From positions 9,548,001 through 9,612,000 of the forward strand of contig NZ_JBCJKP010000001.1 in the NCBI RefSeq assembly GCF_039503195.1: 64,000 bases of DNA, read 5' to 3'. Of this stretch, positions 1 to 7,877 are shown piece after piece; the stretch's first letter is position 1; every line of letters begins with the position of its first letter. The notes beneath the pieces were generated by a model that made no database searches, was not told where the DNA came from, and was given only the letters and a program-made list of their open reading frames with translations. Both the position numbers and the translations under genes were made by a program. The DNA comes from Streptomyces mirabilis (GTDB taxonomy: Bacteria; Actinomycetota; Actinomycetes; Streptomycetales; Streptomycetaceae).

Positions 1-59
1 GCACCGGCATCCTGCTCCTGCACACGCGCGACAGCGATGTGCGATCTCTGCTGGAATGA
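1..59 (+). CDS. 3' end of an unidentified gene (partial)
   Basis: The third forward frame is open from the window edge to a TGA at 57-59 and ends with the residues TGILLLHTRDSDVRSLLE. The residue mix looks like the tail of a protein, but only about 19 codons are visible, so no function can be given. The reading could be accidental. Confidence 0.3.
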   Translation, partial: TGILLLHTRDSDVRSLLE

Positions 60-116
60 ACTCCGGCACCGTTTCTCCCTACACTCATCCGATCCACCTT
101 TTCTGGAGTTTCCCCC

Positions 117-1292
117 ATGCACGTCTCCTCGTACGACTCCGTTGACCAGCTGCCGGCGGCGGAATGGGATGCTCTGGTGATCGGCGGAACGATCTACTCC
201 AGCAGCGGCTTCGCCGGTGTACGCGCGGAGGAGTTGCCCCCCGGAGCCACCACCCGCTATCTGTTGGCGCGTGACGCGCAGGGAACGCCGGTCGCGGGAG
301 CCGAGGCGTACGCGTTCACCCGTCCGCCGCACCTGCTCTACACCCCCGCCGACCTGCTCGCCGGTCTGATCGACGACGAGCGACACGCCCAACTCGCCGC
401 CCGACCCATGGTGTTCGGCGCGGGCTGGTCGGAGTTCCGCGGTCAACTGCCGGGCCGCGAGGGAGTGACGGCACAGGAGCGCGCGCAGGCGGTGCGAGCG
501 CTCACCGCGCGGACCCTCGACTTCGCCCGAACCGCCGAGGCGGACGTGCTCGGGTACTACTACCTGCCCCGGGCGGAGGCGCTGGAGGTCGCCGAGGCCC
601 ATGCCGAGGACGGGGCGGTGGTCCTTTATCACGACGTGGAGACGGTCCTGCCCGTCGGTCTGTGGCAGAGCCTGGACGACTACTTCGCCTGGCTGCCCTC
701 CGGCCGACGGCCCCGCGCCCGGCGGGAGAGAAGGGACTTCGGCCGCAGCGGGCGGACCATCCGTGAGGTCTCCCTCCCCGAGGTCGTCAAGGAGATCGCC
801 CCGCTCAACAGCGCGCTGATGCGCAAGCACGGACACGCGTACGGCGAGGAGCGCGCGGCAGCGGTGTACGACCGCCAGGGACGCCACCTCGGCGACCGCA
901 GCACGCTCCTCCTGGACGAGGACGCCGGGCAGCCCATCGGTTTCGCGCTGCGATACCGGCACGGCGACACGCTGTACGCGCGCGTGGCTGGTTTCGACTA
1001 CTCGGTGCCCAACGTGGCCGACTATTTCAACCTGGTCTTCTACCACCCCATCGAGTCGGGCGCCGGCCGCACCGTGCGGGCGATCCACCTCGGTCTGGGC
1101 ACCTTCCAGGCAAAGCTGGCGCGCGGCGCCCAGCCGCATCCCCTGTACAGCGTGTTCGTGGGAGTGGACCGGCCGTTGGCGGCGGACGAGAGAGAGGTCC
1201 GCGAACGCAACCGGGCCGAGGCGGAGGCGTTCGGCGCCGAGTACGGCCAGTACGTGGTGGGCGGGTTGAACACCGACGACTGGCTGCTGTGA
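117..1292 (+). CDS. FemAB/GNAT-like acyltransferase, COG3146 (DUF482) type, copy 1
   Basis: A 391-residue soluble protein resembling the peptidoglycan biosynthesis/recognition GNAT-fold family (COG3146, DUF482), which is related to Fem-type aminoacyl transferases. No signal peptide or membrane segment is seen. The C-terminal half holds the block YARVAGFDYS near residue 287, followed by an aromatic YFNLVFYHPIE stretch and HLGLGTFQAKLARGAQPHPLYS. The next gene shares all of these, so the two are tandem paralogs 18 bp apart and probably one operon. The ATG is preceded by a weak GGAG (tctggagtttccccc). The substrate is not predictable. tRNA-dependent amide-bond formation in a small-molecule pathway is inferred only from the neighbouring PhyH oxygenase and MFS exporter. 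Confidence 0.72.
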   Translation: MHVSSYDSVDQLPAAEWDALVIGGTIYSSSGFAGVRAEELPPGATTRYLLARDAQGTPVAGAEAYAFTRPPHLLYTPADLLAGLIDDERHAQLAARPMVFGAGWSEFRGQLPGREGVTAQERAQAVRALTARTLDFARTAEADVLGYYYLPRAEALEVAEAHAEDGAVVLYHDVETVLPVGLWQSLDDYFAWLPSGRRPRARRERRDFGRSGRTIREVSLPEVVKEIAPLNSALMRKHGHAYGEERAAAVYDRQGRHLGDRSTLLLDEDAGQPIGFALRYRHGDTLYARVAGFDYSVPNVADYFNLVFYHPIESGAGRTVRAIHLGLGTFQAKLARGAQPHPLYSVFVGVDRPLAADEREVRERNRAEAEAFGAEYGQYVVGGLNTDDWLL

Positions 1293-1310
1293 GCAAGGGG
1301 AGGAAGGCAC

Positions 1311-2429
1311 ATGCCTGATGTGAGGCACTTCGAGACGATCGACGACATCGACCGGGAGGCCTGGGACGCGCTCGCGCCGGGCAGTCGCTTCTACCAGAGC
1401 CATGCCTGGCTGCGGGGTCAGGAGCGGCCCGAGTTCGCCACCCCGGGTTACCTCACCGTCGAGGCCGACGGCCAACTCCTCGCCGGGACGCCGTACTACG
1501 ACTTTCCGTCGGAGAACGCACCGCCCCTGCCGGACGTGTCCGAGGGCCACACCGTGCTCAGACTCGGTACCCGCACCGGCTACCACAACGAGTTTCTGCT
1601 GCCGAAGGACCCCGGAACGGCAGAGGAGGCACTCGACGCCCTGGTCGCCGGTGCAGCCGAGAGGGCCGCGGCGCTCGGCTGCGACGCACTGCTCTTCGAC
1701 TTCCTCACCACCGACAGTCTGCGGCTGCTCGCGGGCCGGTTCGGGGTGCGGGCGCAGCTGCGAGCCGCCGAGGCCGTGGTGCACAACGACGGCGGCACCT
1801 TCGAGTCCTACCGTGAGCTGCTCGGCCGCAACGTCCGCAAGCGCGAGTACGAGATCCGGCGCTTCACGGACTCCGGGCTGCGGGTGGAGACGGCCCCGCT
1901 GTCCGCGTGCGTCGACGAGTTCGCGCCACTGGTCGCCCAGACCATGGACCGGTACAACGCCTCCCTCGACCTCGCGGAGATCCACACGTTCCTCACGGTC
2001 CAGGCGAACTGCCTGGACGACCTGAGCACCGTGTTCCGCTGCGTCGACGAGAAGGGGGAACTGGTCGGCGCCAGCCTGTGCTTCGCCTGGCGGGACACCT
2101 TCTACGCCCGGGTGGCCGGCTTCGACTACGAGCGGACGCGCAACGCCTACGAGTACTTCAACGCCGTGTACTACGAACCGCTCCACCACATGGAACGCAA
2201 CGCGATGACCACGCTCCACCTCGGGCCCTCCGCCCTGAAGGCGAAGGTTCACCGGGGGGCCTCGCTGCACCCCCTGTGGGCGGCCGTCGTTCCCCTGCCG
2301 GCCACCGCGCCCGCCGGACTGCGACGGGACACGGTGGCGGACCAGGCTCTCGCCGACGCGGTCCGTGAGGAGGCGGGTGCCGGCATGAGCGAGGAGGAGT
2401 GGGACCTGACCCGCGTCACCCCCCTGTGA
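1311..2429 (+). CDS. FemAB/GNAT-like acyltransferase, COG3146 (DUF482) type, copy 2
   Basis: A 372-residue paralog of the upstream gene. It shares YARVAGFDYE near residue 265, YFNAVYYEPL and HLGPSALKAKVHRGASLHPLW. It starts 18 bp after the previous stop behind a GGGGAGGAAGGCAC ribosome-binding site, which implies co-transcription. It ends convergently against the PhyH gene, overlapping its 3' end by 14 bp. Outside the C-terminal block the pair has diverged well beyond a recent duplication, suggesting different substrates. The family assignment rests on these motifs. The biochemical role is not known. Confidence 0.72.
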   Translation: MPDVRHFETIDDIDREAWDALAPGSRFYQSHAWLRGQERPEFATPGYLTVEADGQLLAGTPYYDFPSENAPPLPDVSEGHTVLRLGTRTGYHNEFLLPKDPGTAEEALDALVAGAAERAAALGCDALLFDFLTTDSLRLLAGRFGVRAQLRAAEAVVHNDGGTFESYRELLGRNVRKREYEIRRFTDSGLRVETAPLSACVDEFAPLVAQTMDRYNASLDLAEIHTFLTVQANCLDDLSTVFRCVDEKGELVGASLCFAWRDTFYARVAGFDYERTRNAYEYFNAVYYEPLHHMERNAMTTLHLGPSALKAKVHRGASLHPLWAAVVPLPATAPAGLRRDTVADQALADAVREEAGAGMSEEEWDLTRVTPL

Positions 2430-3348
2430 GGGAGGCCTCCGGGCCGTCGGGTTCGCGGACGGGCCACAGCACCGGGCAGAACTCCGGGTCGGAGTAGTCC
2501 GGTTGACCGGCGGGAGTCCTGCGGACCAGGAAGTCGTGTTTGTAGGGCTCCTGCCGGCCGTCGGACAGGGTGTGGTCGCGGTAGGCGTTCGTCCCGTCCT
2601 GGAGATGGAACGAGATGGCCCGGCGCGGCCGCGGACTGCGGTTGGCGCCGCTGCCGTGGTAGAGGAGACAGTGGTGGAAGGTCATGTGTCCCTTGGGAAT
2701 GTGCACCGGAACCTTCTCGACCACGGCGCCGTTTCGTTCCGCGTCACCGTTCAGGAGATAATCGCGTCCCACGTCCCGCGGATCACCGACCGGCCGGGCG
2801 GCGCCGTGCCGATGCCGCCAGCGGTGGCTTCCGTTCACCATGGTGATCGTGCCCGATTCCTCGGTGCAGTCGTGGAACGGAACGAAGGCGGTGAGCATTT
2901 CGTCCGAGGAGCAGGTGGGCCAGAAATACTTGTCGAAGTGCCAGGAGACAATGTTCGACTTCTCCTCGGCGATGGGCGGCTTGTAGATCAGGGTGGCCTG
3001 GAAGACGCGTATGGAAGGTGTCTGTGCCAAGCGGGCGGCCACCGCCCCGATGATGGGTTTCCTTAGGATTTTCCGCATCGTTTCGTCTTGGTAGTGGATG
3101 TAGTCGTTGTTGCGTTGGACATCTCCGTCGGCGGGGGTCCAGTCGGCCAGTCGGTCCGGCCGTTTCGGAAGTTCCCGATCGCGCTGACCAGCGTAGTAGT
3201 GCTCGCTCGCGTCGGTCAGGGTGTCCACTTCGGCGTCGGTGAGCAGCTTCTCGGACAAATACCAGCCACGCTCCGAATAAAGTCGGACATCTTCCTCGGA
3301 AGGGAGCAGTTCGACTTCCTCGGCGGTAAGTCCTGAATGGTCGTACAT
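2416..3348 (-). CDS. phytanoyl-CoA dioxygenase (PhyH) family oxygenase
   Basis: A 310-residue non-haem Fe(II)/2-oxoglutarate oxygenase of the PhyH family, which includes phytanoyl-CoA and ectoine hydroxylases. The iron facial triad is visible as H137-x-D139 (SWHFDKYF) with a distal H231 in HGSGANR, and nearby arginines (PRPRRA, 240-244) could hold the 2-oxoglutarate carboxylate. The open frame extends 70 codons further upstream. The ATG at 3348 is chosen because AGGAG sits just before it and because the protein is full length for the family. It is divergent from the MFS gene and convergent with the acyltransferase pair. The substrate is unknown. Hydroxylation of a specialised metabolite is an inference from context. 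Confidence 0.85.
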   Translation of the reverse strand: MYDHSGLTAEEVELLPSEEDVRLYSERGWYLSEKLLTDAEVDTLTDASEHYYAGQRDRELPKRPDRLADWTPADGDVQRNNDYIHYQDETMRKILRKPIIGAVAARLAQTPSIRVFQATLIYKPPIAEEKSNIVSWHFDKYFWPTCSSDEMLTAFVPFHDCTEESGTITMVNGSHRWRHRHGAARPVGDPRDVGRDYLLNGDAERNGAVVEKVPVHIPKGHMTFHHCLLYHGSGANRSPRPRRAISFHLQDGTNAYRDHTLSDGRQEPYKHDFLVRRTPAGQPDYSDPEFCPVLWPVREPDGPEASLTGG

Positions 3349-3471
3349 TCCGCGACTCCTGTTACCGTGAATGGGGTGCAACAACGACATCCATCCGCAC
3401 GCTAGCGGACCATGGTGCGCCATGCTAGCGTTGCCGTGATTTTTTTCATGAAGACTTGACCGGGGGTAGCG

Positions 3472-4782
3472 GTGGCCATATTCGACAAGGATATTCGAAT
3501 CCTGATCGCGGACAACAAAGACTTCCGCAACATCTGGCTCGGAGAAACCTCGGCGCATTTCGGCGGACAGCTGACCAGTTTTCTCCTACCCTTGATCGCG
3601 GTCACCTACCTCCATGCCGACGGCACGGGCGTGGGACTCGTCTCGGCGGTGCAGTTCGTCCCCGTCGTGGTGCTCTCGCTGATCGCCGGTGTCATGGTCG
3701 ACCGGTATCCGCCGCGCCGCACCCTCGTCACCGCGAGTGTCGCCCAGGGCGCGGCGCTTGCGGTGCTCGCCGCGTTCCAGGCGGCCGACGGGCTGAACTT
3801 CGGCCAACTTGTCGTCGTCGCAGCCGTGATCGGTGTCGCCACCGTCTTCTACGAAGTCGCCTACCAGTCCACGCTGCCCAGGCTCCTGCCGCTGAACTCC
3901 ATCGCCGCGGCCAACGGCCTGCACCAGGCGACGTATTCGGTCAGCACCCTCGCCGGTCCGGCCGCGGCCGGCTTCCTCGTCGGCCAGTTGGGGGTGTCGC
4001 CGACCCTGACCGTGGCCGCCGCGTGCTCCGCCGGTGCCGCCGTGAGCGGTCTGCTGCTGCGGGGCGTCAAGGCCCCCGAACAGCCACGTGAGTCGGCACT
4101 GAAGGCGATCGGCTCCGGGCTCCGCTACACGTGGTCCCTGCGCCCGATCCGGGACCTGTGCGTTCAGGCCGGCCTGTCGAACCTGCACGAGAAGGCCTTC
4201 CTGACCGTCTTCCTGGTGTTCGCCGTCCGTGACCTCGACATGAGCGGCACCACCGTGGGCGTGATCACCGGCATCGGCAGTGTGGGGGCCCTGATCGGTT
4301 CGCTCTGTGCCACCCGGCTCACCCGACGGTGGGCCGTCGGCGCTGTGCTGGCACTGGGCGCGGTGCTGGCCGCGGTGGGGCTGCTGCTCGTACCCGCCGT
4401 CAGCCAGGTCGGCGGGTACGTCGCCGTGCTCGCGTCGGTCGCCATGATGGTGAACGGCTTCGGTGTCGCGCTGTTCAACGTGTTCGCCGTCAGTCTGCGG
4501 CAGGCCATTCCGCCGGAGCACCAGATCGGCGCGGTGACCGCGAGCTACCGCCTTGTCGCCCTGGGAACGCTGCCTCTGGGAGCCGTCGTCGGCGGTGCCC
4601 TGGCCGACGCCCTGTCACCCGGCAGGGCTCTGTGGGCCGTCGGGATCTCCTACCTCGTCGTCTCGTTCTGGCTCACGTTCTCCCCCCTCCGCGGGGCTCG
4701 CACGCTGGAGGAGGCACAGAAGCTCGGTCGTACGACGGACACGCCCGAGTCCCAGGACGCGGACCGGTCCCCCTCGGTCTGA
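3472..4782 (+). CDS. MFS transporter (drug/metabolite exporter type)
   Basis: A 436-residue integral membrane protein with about 12 hydrophobic segments. The loop between the second and third segments reads MVDRYPPRRTL, matching the D-R-x-P-R-R signature of DHA3-type major facilitator exporters. The start is GTG, 10 bp after a GGGGGTAG stretch. The divergent neighbour is the PhyH oxygenase, from which it is separated by 123 bp that must contain both promoters. Export of a compound made by the neighbouring acyltransferases and oxygenase is plausible but not shown. Confidence 0.85.
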   Translation: MAIFDKDIRILIADNKDFRNIWLGETSAHFGGQLTSFLLPLIAVTYLHADGTGVGLVSAVQFVPVVVLSLIAGVMVDRYPPRRTLVTASVAQGAALAVLAAFQAADGLNFGQLVVVAAVIGVATVFYEVAYQSTLPRLLPLNSIAAANGLHQATYSVSTLAGPAAAGFLVGQLGVSPTLTVAAACSAGAAVSGLLLRGVKAPEQPRESALKAIGSGLRYTWSLRPIRDLCVQAGLSNLHEKAFLTVFLVFAVRDLDMSGTTVGVITGIGSVGALIGSLCATRLTRRWAVGAVLALGAVLAAVGLLLVPAVSQVGGYVAVLASVAMMVNGFGVALFNVFAVSLRQAIPPEHQIGAVTASYRLVALGTLPLGAVVGGALADALSPGRALWAVGISYLVVSFWLTFSPLRGARTLEEAQKLGRTTDTPESQDADRSPSV

Positions 4783-4848
4783 GAGCGAGGCCGGGGCCCG
4801 AACTCGGCTGGGTTCCGCCACCGCTGACCCGCTGTGCACGCGGGACCG

Positions 4849-4884
4849 GCCACCTGGTGCGAGAGGAAGATCACGCCAGGTGGC
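4849..4884 (+). terminator. putative terminator hairpin after the MFS gene
   Basis: Arms GCCACCTGG (4849-4857) and CCAGGTGGC (4876-4884) are perfectly complementary around an 18-nt loop. The structure lies between the MFS stop and the cobalamin riboswitch, so it probably separates the two transcripts. There is no U-tract, as is common in Streptomyces. Confidence 0.45.
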
Positions 4885-4911
4885 GCGGTCTTGGCCCCGC
4901 ACCCGACACGC

Positions 4912-5035
4912 GGTACGGTCGGTGCGATATCGATGACGGCAAGACGGAAGCCGGTGGGAAACCGGCACGGTCGCGCCACTGTGAACGAGAGGCTCCAGCC
5001 CGCTGGGACCTCTCGTGAGTCAGACCCGTAGCCGT
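4912..5035 (+). promoter_or_regulatory. cobalamin (B12) riboswitch upstream of cbtB-cbtA
   Basis: The region contains the cobalamin riboswitch core: GGAAGCCGGTGGGAAACCGGC around 4947-4967, then the B12 box GCCACTGTGA at 4975-4984, a following helix (CGAGAGGC ... CCTCTCG), and the closing AGTCAGACCC near 5018-5027. This is the class that senses adenosylcobalamin and normally represses uptake or synthesis genes when B12 is plentiful. The next genes are cobalt transporter subunits, which fits. The ends given are approximate. The expression platform probably overlaps the cbtB ribosome-binding site (CGAGGAGGTCC), which suggests translational control. Confidence 0.88.
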
Positions 5036-5085
5036 CGTCCAGTGCACCACCGAGATGGGACGCGAACTCCCGAGGAGGTCCTGCC

Positions 5086-5307
5086 ATGGCGCAGACCGTC
5101 GCCCAGCCGACAACCACCACCCCCGTCGTCCCCGCCAAGCTGCCGCTCAAGGCGATAGCTCCGTGGGCGGTCTTCTTCGGCATCCTGATGCTCGTCCTGC
5201 TGTACTTCGTCGGTGCCGAGCAGGGCGCCACCTCCGTCGTCTCCGGCTCGGACGTCCACGAGTGGGTCCACGACGCCCGCCACCTTCTCGGCTTCCCCTG
5301 CCACTGA
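5086..5307 (+). CDS. cbtB: CbtB, small subunit of a B12-regulated cobalt transporter
   Basis: A 73-residue protein with one transmembrane helix (residues about 24-44). A short C-terminal tail carries the histidine pattern expected of CbtB (HEWVHDARHLLGFPCH). CbtB works with CbtA in cobalt uptake for cobalamin synthesis. It starts 9 bp after a strong AGGAGG and lies directly behind the cobalamin riboswitch, so B12 level should set its expression. The stop is 23 bp before cbtA. Confidence 0.85.
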   Translation: MAQTVAQPTTTTPVVPAKLPLKAIAPWAVFFGILMLVLLYFVGAEQGATSVVSGSDVHEWVHDARHLLGFPCH

Positions 5308-5330
5308 CCGAGGGGAACCCCAGCACCGCC

Positions 5331-6083
5331 ATGAACTCCGCGACGGTAAGAAATCTGCTCGTGCGGGGCATGCTGGCCGGCCTCGGCGCCGGCCTGCTCG
5401 CCCTGGTTGCCGCCTACTTCCTCGGCGAGCCGAACGTCGACAGCGCGATCAGCTTCGAGGCGGCCCACTCCCACGAGCACGAGATGGAGATCGTCTCCCG
5501 CTCCCTGCAGTCCACCGCCGGTCTCGCCACCGGCGTCCTGGTCTACGGCGTCTCCTTCGGCGGCATCGCCGCGCTCGCCTTCTCCTTCGCGCTCGGCCGC
5601 GTCGGCCGCTTCAGCCCACGGGCGACCGCACTGCTGCTGTCCGGCTGCGCGTTGCTGGCCGTGTACGTCGTGCCGTTCCTGAAGTACCCGGCCAACCCCC
5701 CGTCGGTCGGCAACCCCGACACCATCGGCAGGCGGACCACCCTGTACTTCCTGATGATGGTGCTCAGCGTGCTCCTCGCGATCGCCGCCACCATCCTGGG
5801 CAAGCGACTGGCACCCAGGATCGGCACCTGGTACGCCACCGTCGGCGCGGTGGCCGCCTTCGCCGTCGTGATCGGTCTGGCGTACGCGTTCCTGCCGGTC
5901 ATCAACGAGGTGCCGAAGGACTTCCCGGCCACCCTGCTGTGGCGGTTCCGTCTTTCCGCACTGGCCATCCAGACCGTCCTGTGGGGCGGATTCGGCCTGG
6001 TCTTCGGCGAGTTGTCCGATCGGTTGCTGAATCCCAAGCCGGTGACGGCCGCCGCGAACGGACGGGTCGCCGTCCCCAGCTGA
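5331..6083 (+). CDS. cbtA: CbtA, integral membrane subunit of a cobalt transporter
   Basis: A 250-residue membrane protein with five to six predicted helices and the motif AAHSHEHEMEIVSRSLQST after the first helix, a histidine-rich segment typical of CbtA that probably binds Co2+. A longer frame reaches back to 5055, but the ATG at 5331 behind GAGGGGAA follows the CbtB stop and gives the family length. Together with CbtB it should import cobalt under riboswitch control. A strong terminator follows within 20 bp, so cbtB-cbtA is a closed two-gene operon. Confidence 0.88.
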   Translation: MNSATVRNLLVRGMLAGLGAGLLALVAAYFLGEPNVDSAISFEAAHSHEHEMEIVSRSLQSTAGLATGVLVYGVSFGGIAALAFSFALGRVGRFSPRATALLLSGCALLAVYVVPFLKYPANPPSVGNPDTIGRRTTLYFLMMVLSVLLAIAATILGKRLAPRIGTWYATVGAVAAFAVVIGLAYAFLPVINEVPKDFPATLLWRFRLSALAIQTVLWGGFGLVFGELSDRLLNPKPVTAAANGRVAVPS

Positions 6084-6102
6084 CACGACCCGCCACACGA
6101 GT

Positions 6103-6132
6103 GAGGGCCCCCGGAACCATCCGGGGGCCCTC
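6103..6132 (+). terminator. terminator hairpin after cbtA
   Basis: A perfect 12-bp stem (GAGGGCCCCCGG at 6103-6114 pairing with 6121-6132) encloses a 6-nt loop, 20 bp past the cbtA stop. The following sequence is T-containing (TCGTGTTG) but has no long U-run. This is the typical form of a Streptomyces intrinsic terminator. Confidence 0.8.
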
Positions 6133-6385
6133 TCGTGTTGTAAGTCCCCCAACGCCGGGGTGAGTTCCGTGGAGGAAGTGGCCAACGCGTGAAGGATTGA
6201 CGGGAGTTGTTAAAAGTTGGAAGAATCCAGCTCGCTTCGCCGCGTCTGAAGTGAGCGAAGCGACACGAGTGGCTTGGGCGGCATGCCTGCCGCCGGATCC
6301 TGCGTCGGATCATCCAGTTCTGCCGTCCGCGTCGGTCACTCGCGCGCCATCACCTCCCACACTCTCGATTTCACAGAGGCTCATC

Positions 6386-7321
6386 TTGTCGCGTTCGCAA
6401 CACTCCAGAACTCTGGCTGTGCTCGCCGCAACCGCATTCGCCACCGCCGCCGTGCCCCTGCTCGGCGCGGGGGTGGCCAGTGCCACGACCACCGGGGCGT
6501 GCGAGTCCGCCACGGTCCAGTACCGCATCGTCGGCGCCGACGGAAACGTCGTGGGCGCCGACTGGACCTCGCAGGGCGGGTTCCATCTCTGGGACACCGT
6601 TCCCGGGAGCGTCCAGGTCCGGCTGGCTCCGGGCCAGACGGTCGGGGAGGGCTGCAAGTACCCCGTGTCCCTCGCCGAGTACACCACCGAGGGGCCGAAC
6701 TGGTACGTCTCCGGACACCAGAGCCTGGTCGACAAGGCCACGGTCTACCTCACCGCCGACGACGTCGCCGGCACGGACGACGCGAAGCGGACCTGGCAGA
6801 AGCTCACCGTGAAGACGCCGGACTGCTACGGCCAGATCGACCTGTACGGCGATGACATCACCTACGACGGGAAGACGGGGGAGGGACACGGCCCCGTGCC
6901 CTATGAGCCGGACAACGTCGTCACCCCCTACCACCTCATAGCGGCGTGGAACGGGGGCGAACAGCCGTGCACCCCCAACCCGTCGGACTCGTCCACCCCG
7001 ACGCCGTCGGAGTCGACCCCGACCGCTCCCGCCACCCCGGTCACGCCCACGACTCCCGCGGGCGGACAGCCTCCCGCCGAGGAGACGACCCCGCCTCCGA
7101 CCAGTCCCAAGCCCTCCACCACGCCTCCCACCACGCCGGACGTGCCCCCGCTGGCATCGACGCCGCCCGCCACCCCCGAGCCGTCGCCCAGCGACAGCGG
7201 GCCGCCGCTGGCGGAGACGGGTGCGAGCGCGCCGGTCGGCACCCTCGCGGGCGGCGCGGCCCTGGTGGTCGCCCTCGGTGCCGGGGCGGTGTACGCGTCC
7301 CGCCGCGCACGCCGCTCATGA
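6386..7321 (+). CDS. sortase-anchored (LAETG) secreted surface protein
   Basis: A 311-residue secreted protein. A Sec signal peptide with a long hydrophobic core ends near ASA, giving a mature N-terminus near TTTGACES. A folded domain with paired cysteines follows (residues about 35-205). Next is a Pro/Thr/Ser-rich linker of about 75 residues, then the sorting signal LAETG, a hydrophobic helix and the basic tail RRARRS. The LAETG motif points to a class E-type housekeeping sortase. The frame is open upstream to 6197, but only the TTG at 6386, 9 nt after AGAGG, places the signal peptide at the N-terminus. The function of the folded domain is not recognised. Confidence 0.75.
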   Translation: MSRSQHSRTLAVLAATAFATAAVPLLGAGVASATTTGACESATVQYRIVGADGNVVGADWTSQGGFHLWDTVPGSVQVRLAPGQTVGEGCKYPVSLAEYTTEGPNWYVSGHQSLVDKATVYLTADDVAGTDDAKRTWQKLTVKTPDCYGQIDLYGDDITYDGKTGEGHGPVPYEPDNVVTPYHLIAAWNGGEQPCTPNPSDSSTPTPSESTPTAPATPVTPTTPAGGQPPAEETTPPPTSPKPSTTPPTTPDVPPLASTPPATPEPSPSDSGPPLAETGASAPVGTLAGGAALVVALGAGAVYASRRARRS

Positions 7322-7378
7322 CATCGGCGCGAGGGGTCACCTTCGTGGCATAGCCCAGCCCGACAGCCCCGGCTCGGC

Positions 7379-7406
7379 GCCGTCAGGAAGCGAACTTCCT
7401 GACGGC
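7379..7406. terminator. bidirectional terminator between convergent genes
   Basis: Perfect 12-bp arms GCCGTCAGGAAG (7379-7390) and 7395-7406 surround a CGAA tetraloop. The hairpin overlaps the last codons and stop of the VOC gene, so it can serve both that gene and the surface-protein gene facing it. Confidence 0.75.
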
Positions 7407-7781
7407 GTCAGGGCTGACCGGGGTGAAGAAGTTGACGAGATTGCCGTCGGGGTCGCGGAACAGCAGCGAACGGTTGCCCCAAGGCATGGTGGTGGGCTTG
7501 GTGACGAAGTCCTCCACGAACCCGGTCAGGTTCTCGTACACGCCGTCGACGTCGTCGACGAGGAACTCGATGATCACGGAACGGTTGTCGGACGGACGGG
7601 CGGCGTCGGGCGCGAACAGCGGCACGGTGCGGACGCCGGCGATCGCGAGAGTGGCCGACGCCGTCCTGAGTTCGGCGAAGTCCTGGTGGGACCAGTTCGC
7701 CCGGGTGCCGGTCGCGCGCTCGTAGAAGTCGACGAGGCGAGCGACATCGCCCGTGATGACGCGGATCGAGACGAGGTTCAC
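7383..7781 (-). CDS. VOC (glyoxalase/bleomycin-resistance fold) family protein
   Basis: A 132-residue single-domain vicinal-oxygen-chelate protein. The beta-alpha-beta-beta-beta pattern is readable from VSIRVITGDVARLVDFYERATG at the N-terminus to LLFRDPDGNLVNFFTP near the end. The GTG start at 7781 is preceded by GGGAGATC. It is divergent from a WYL-domain regulator with a 96-bp shared upstream region, an arrangement that suggests the regulator controls it. The reaction is not predictable from sequence. Confidence 0.8.
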   Translation of the reverse strand: MNLVSIRVITGDVARLVDFYERATGTRANWSHQDFAELRTASATLAIAGVRTVPLFAPDAARPSDNRSVIIEFLVDDVDGVYENLTGFVEDFVTKPTTMPWGNRSLLFRDPDGNLVNFFTPVSPDAVRKFAS

Positions 7782-7877
7782 GATGATCTCCCGGTGAGTT
7801 GGGTGGGATACGTACTCACGGAGGCTAGGAGGGATAGCGGACACTTTCCGCCCGGTATTGCGGGGATACTTCTGAGC

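Noticed and set aside
4650..6185. A 511-codon open frame on the minus strand across the riboswitch and cbtBA.
   Set aside because: It is a GC-bias shadow with no protein-like composition, and it runs through a riboswitch, two well-supported genes and a terminator.
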